Origin: Firmicutes bacterium ADurb.Bin248
Lineage (GTDB): Bacteria > Bacillota > Clostridia > Christensenellales > CAG-138
Assembly (NCBI GenBank): GCA_002069725.1
Contig: MWBW01000016.1
Coordinates: 1 to 51,728 of the forward strand
DNA length: 51,728 nucleotides
Direction: 5' to 3'
Shown here in pieces: positions 51,381 to 51,728 of this stretch. Under the pieces are notes generated by a model. It did not search any database. It saw only the letters and a list, made by a program, of their open reading frames with translations, and was not told the origin of the DNA. The position numbers and the translations under genes are program-made. Numbering within the stretch: position 1 is the first letter of the stretch; every line of letters begins with the position of its first letter.

Positions 51381-51728
51381 GCGCGTCCCAATACGACAAG
51401 GAAGCTTTCCGCCGCGAGGCGAAGGCGCGCATCGCCGCGCTTTCGCCCGGGCGAAGGCGGGCGCTTTCCTCCGCCGCGTGCGCGCACCTTGCCGGAACGG
51501 CGGAATTCCTCGGGGCGAAAACCATACTCGCGTATCAGCCCGTGCGCGGCGAGTGCGCGCCGGATGATCTCGTATCCCTCGCGCGGGAAGCGGGCAAGCG
51601 CGTCGCATATCCCCTGTGCGTGGAGGATCACCGGCTCGCGCTGTACTTTGCCTGCTCGGACGCGGACTTCGTCCCCGGCGCGTACGGCATATCCGAGCCG
51701 GACCCCGCGCGCTGCGAACGCGCGCTGC
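51377..51728 (+). CDS. 5-formyltetrahydrofolate cyclo-ligase, N-terminal part
   Basis: The gene runs off the window after 117 codons. The start ATG overlaps the upstream stop. The sequence shows the cyclo-ligase pattern: a helical N terminus (KEAFRREAKARIAALSPGRR), AKTILAYQPVRGECAPDDLV, AGKRVAYPLCVEDHRLALYF and GAYGISEPDPARCE. The enzyme converts 5-formyl-THF to 5,10-methenyl-THF with ATP. The C-terminal ATP-binding part lies beyond the window. Confidence 0.9.
   Translation, partial: MSASQYDKEAFRREAKARIAALSPGRRRALSSAACAHLAGTAEFLGAKTILAYQPVRGECAPDDLVSLAREAGKRVAYPLCVEDHRLALYFACSDADFVPGAYGISEPDPARCERAL

Noticed and set aside
49239..51608. 789-codon antisense frame over nnrD and the amidohydrolase
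   Set aside because: It spans two clearly coding genes on the other strand and has shadow-like composition.

Overview
The window looks like chromosomal DNA of an anaerobic, Gram-positive, endospore-forming Clostridia-type bacterium with high G+C. Supporting signs are BofA next to a DUF2508 gene (the yaaL-bofA pair), ClpC with a UVR domain, a CpsB/C/D tyrosine-phosphorylation module, a LoaP-type NusG paralogue, a FolT gene under a tetrahydrofolate riboswitch, DegV, SigA-like promoters with 16-18 bp spacers, and strong Shine-Dalgarno sites that sometimes precede TTG or GTG starts. No tRNA, rRNA, CRISPR array or intact transposase was seen.

Layout: 1-6 kb is a minus-strand metabolic block: a partial gene of unknown function, a coupled malic enzyme / two-subunit class I fumarase operon, and glmM, with remnants of a helix-turn-helix gene and of an IS200-like transposase between them. 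At 6.4-13.7 kb a plus-strand envelope operon runs: an S11-type (PBP5-like) protein that has lost all three catalytic motifs, then cpsC, cpsD, cpsB, an LCP ligase, a CapD/PglF-type 4,6-dehydratase and LoaP. It contains no glycosyltransferase, flippase or polymerase, and meets a convergent vanZ-like gene. At 14.4-24 kb lies a decaying accessory region: a large frameshifted surface protein with InlB-B repeats, a small DUF gene, a phosphotransferase, a VOC protein, a free-methionine-(R)-sulfoxide reductase joined to a glutaredoxin-like domain, and a broken ABC transporter whose ATPase has a stop codon at the Walker B glutamate.

At 24-31 kb are an MFS exporter, a three-subunit molybdenum hydroxylase operon, a His-rich MarR regulator with a 26-bp perfect palindrome on its promoter, and DegV. 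At 31-38.4 kb are REP-like repeats, a minus-strand hydrolase / acyltransferase-like / zinc-ribbon membrane protein operon, and two divergent cell-surface genes. At 38.4-44.3 kb are riboswitch-controlled folT, DUF2508, bofA, a convergent amidase-lipoprotein operon and clpC. From 44.5 kb to the end are housekeeping genes on the plus strand: cysteine desulfurase-thiI, a DUF3298-like lipoprotein, a small zinc ribbon, recX, birA, NAD(P)HX dehydratase, an amidohydrolase, and the start of 5-formyl-THF cyclo-ligase.

The most notable items are the catalytically empty PBP5-like protein heading an orphan LoaP envelope operon with a candidate leader hairpin, the sulfoxide reductase-glutaredoxin fusion with an internal ribosome-binding site, the His-rich MarR with its 26-bp operator, and the three-gene hydrolase / acyltransferase / zinc-ribbon operon.
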